From Clostridiaceae bacterium (GTDB taxonomy: Bacteria; Bacillota; Clostridia; Peptostreptococcales; Peptostreptococcaceae), in the NCBI GenBank assembly GCA_902362365.1, contig CABIVQ010000085.1:1-6961 (forward strand): a stretch of 6,961 nt of DNA. The letters run 5' to 3'. The notes beneath the pieces are model-generated. The model had not been told where the DNA came from. It saw only the letters and a list, made by a program, of their open reading frames with translations, and searched no databases. The translations under genes and the position numbers were made by a program. Numbering within the stretch: the first letter of the stretch is position 1; each line of letters starts with the position of its first letter. This document shows positions 6,870 to 6,961 of the stretch, one piece after another.

Positions 6870-6961
6870 AATTGATAAATAAACCGATAGGTTAAATTAA
6901 GTTTCATATTTTTAAAAATTTGCATGGCAAACAAGCCTAACGAAATTATAAAATTTTTAGG

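Larger units (their letters stand above)
6631..6961. other. Noncoding leader and upstream regulatory region of the sugar operon
   Basis: About 330 bp hold no supported gene on either strand. The region contains the promoter candidate at 6816-6844, the Fur-like palindrome at 6855-6869 and several short dyads near the right edge: AACC-GATA-GGTT at 6882-6893, TTTGC-ATG-GCAAA at 6919-6931, and CCTAA...TTAGG at 6936-6961. If the promoter is right, the mRNA leader before the GTG start is about 180 nt. I recognise no known riboswitch fold in it. The dyads at the edge may belong to regulation of this operon or of a gene beyond the window. Confidence 0.55.

Noticed and set aside
6878..6895. CcpA (cre) site around AACCGATAGGTT
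   Set aside because: The central CG fits, but the flanking TG and CA positions of the cre consensus do not match.
1..6961. CRISPR arrays, insertion sequences, tRNA or rRNA genes
   Set aside because: No regularly spaced repeats, transposase-like frame, long terminal inverted repeats or RNA-gene-like GC-rich stretch was seen.

Overview
The window is AT-rich, with G-rich Shine-Dalgarno sequences and a compact one-strand layout. It reads like a low-GC, anaerobic, Clostridium-type Firmicute. Clostridium perfringens or a close relative is a reasonable guess from composition and protein style, but the species cannot be fixed from the sequence alone. All five intact genes lie on the minus strand, so transcription runs from right to left.

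Right part (6961 to about 3278): a noncoding leader of about 330 bp carries a plausible sigma-A promoter and a Fur-like 7-1-7 palindrome. It is followed by a tightly packed operon of MalF-type ABC permease (GTG start), MalG-type ABC permease, and a cysteine-type sulfatase without a signal peptide. Just after the sulfatase lies a small frameshifted gene remnant. It has its own strong ribosome binding site and looks like the cut-down start of an FAD-dependent oxidoreductase. A hairpin follows.

Middle (3245 to 2188): a BadF/BadG-family kinase resembling N-acetylglucosamine kinases, closed by a strong rho-independent terminator. Taken together, these genes suggest a pathway: import of a small sulfated sugar (probably an amino sugar from mucin or glycosaminoglycan), sulfate removal in the cytosol, then phosphorylation. 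The substrate-binding protein, the transporter ATPase and the radical-SAM enzyme that must activate the sulfatase are all missing from the window.

Left part (2084 to 1): a separately transcribed FUSC/aromatic-acid-exporter-like membrane protein of 636 residues with a classical AAGGAGG ribosome binding site. A 173-bp flank follows, in which only a weak terminator candidate can be supported.
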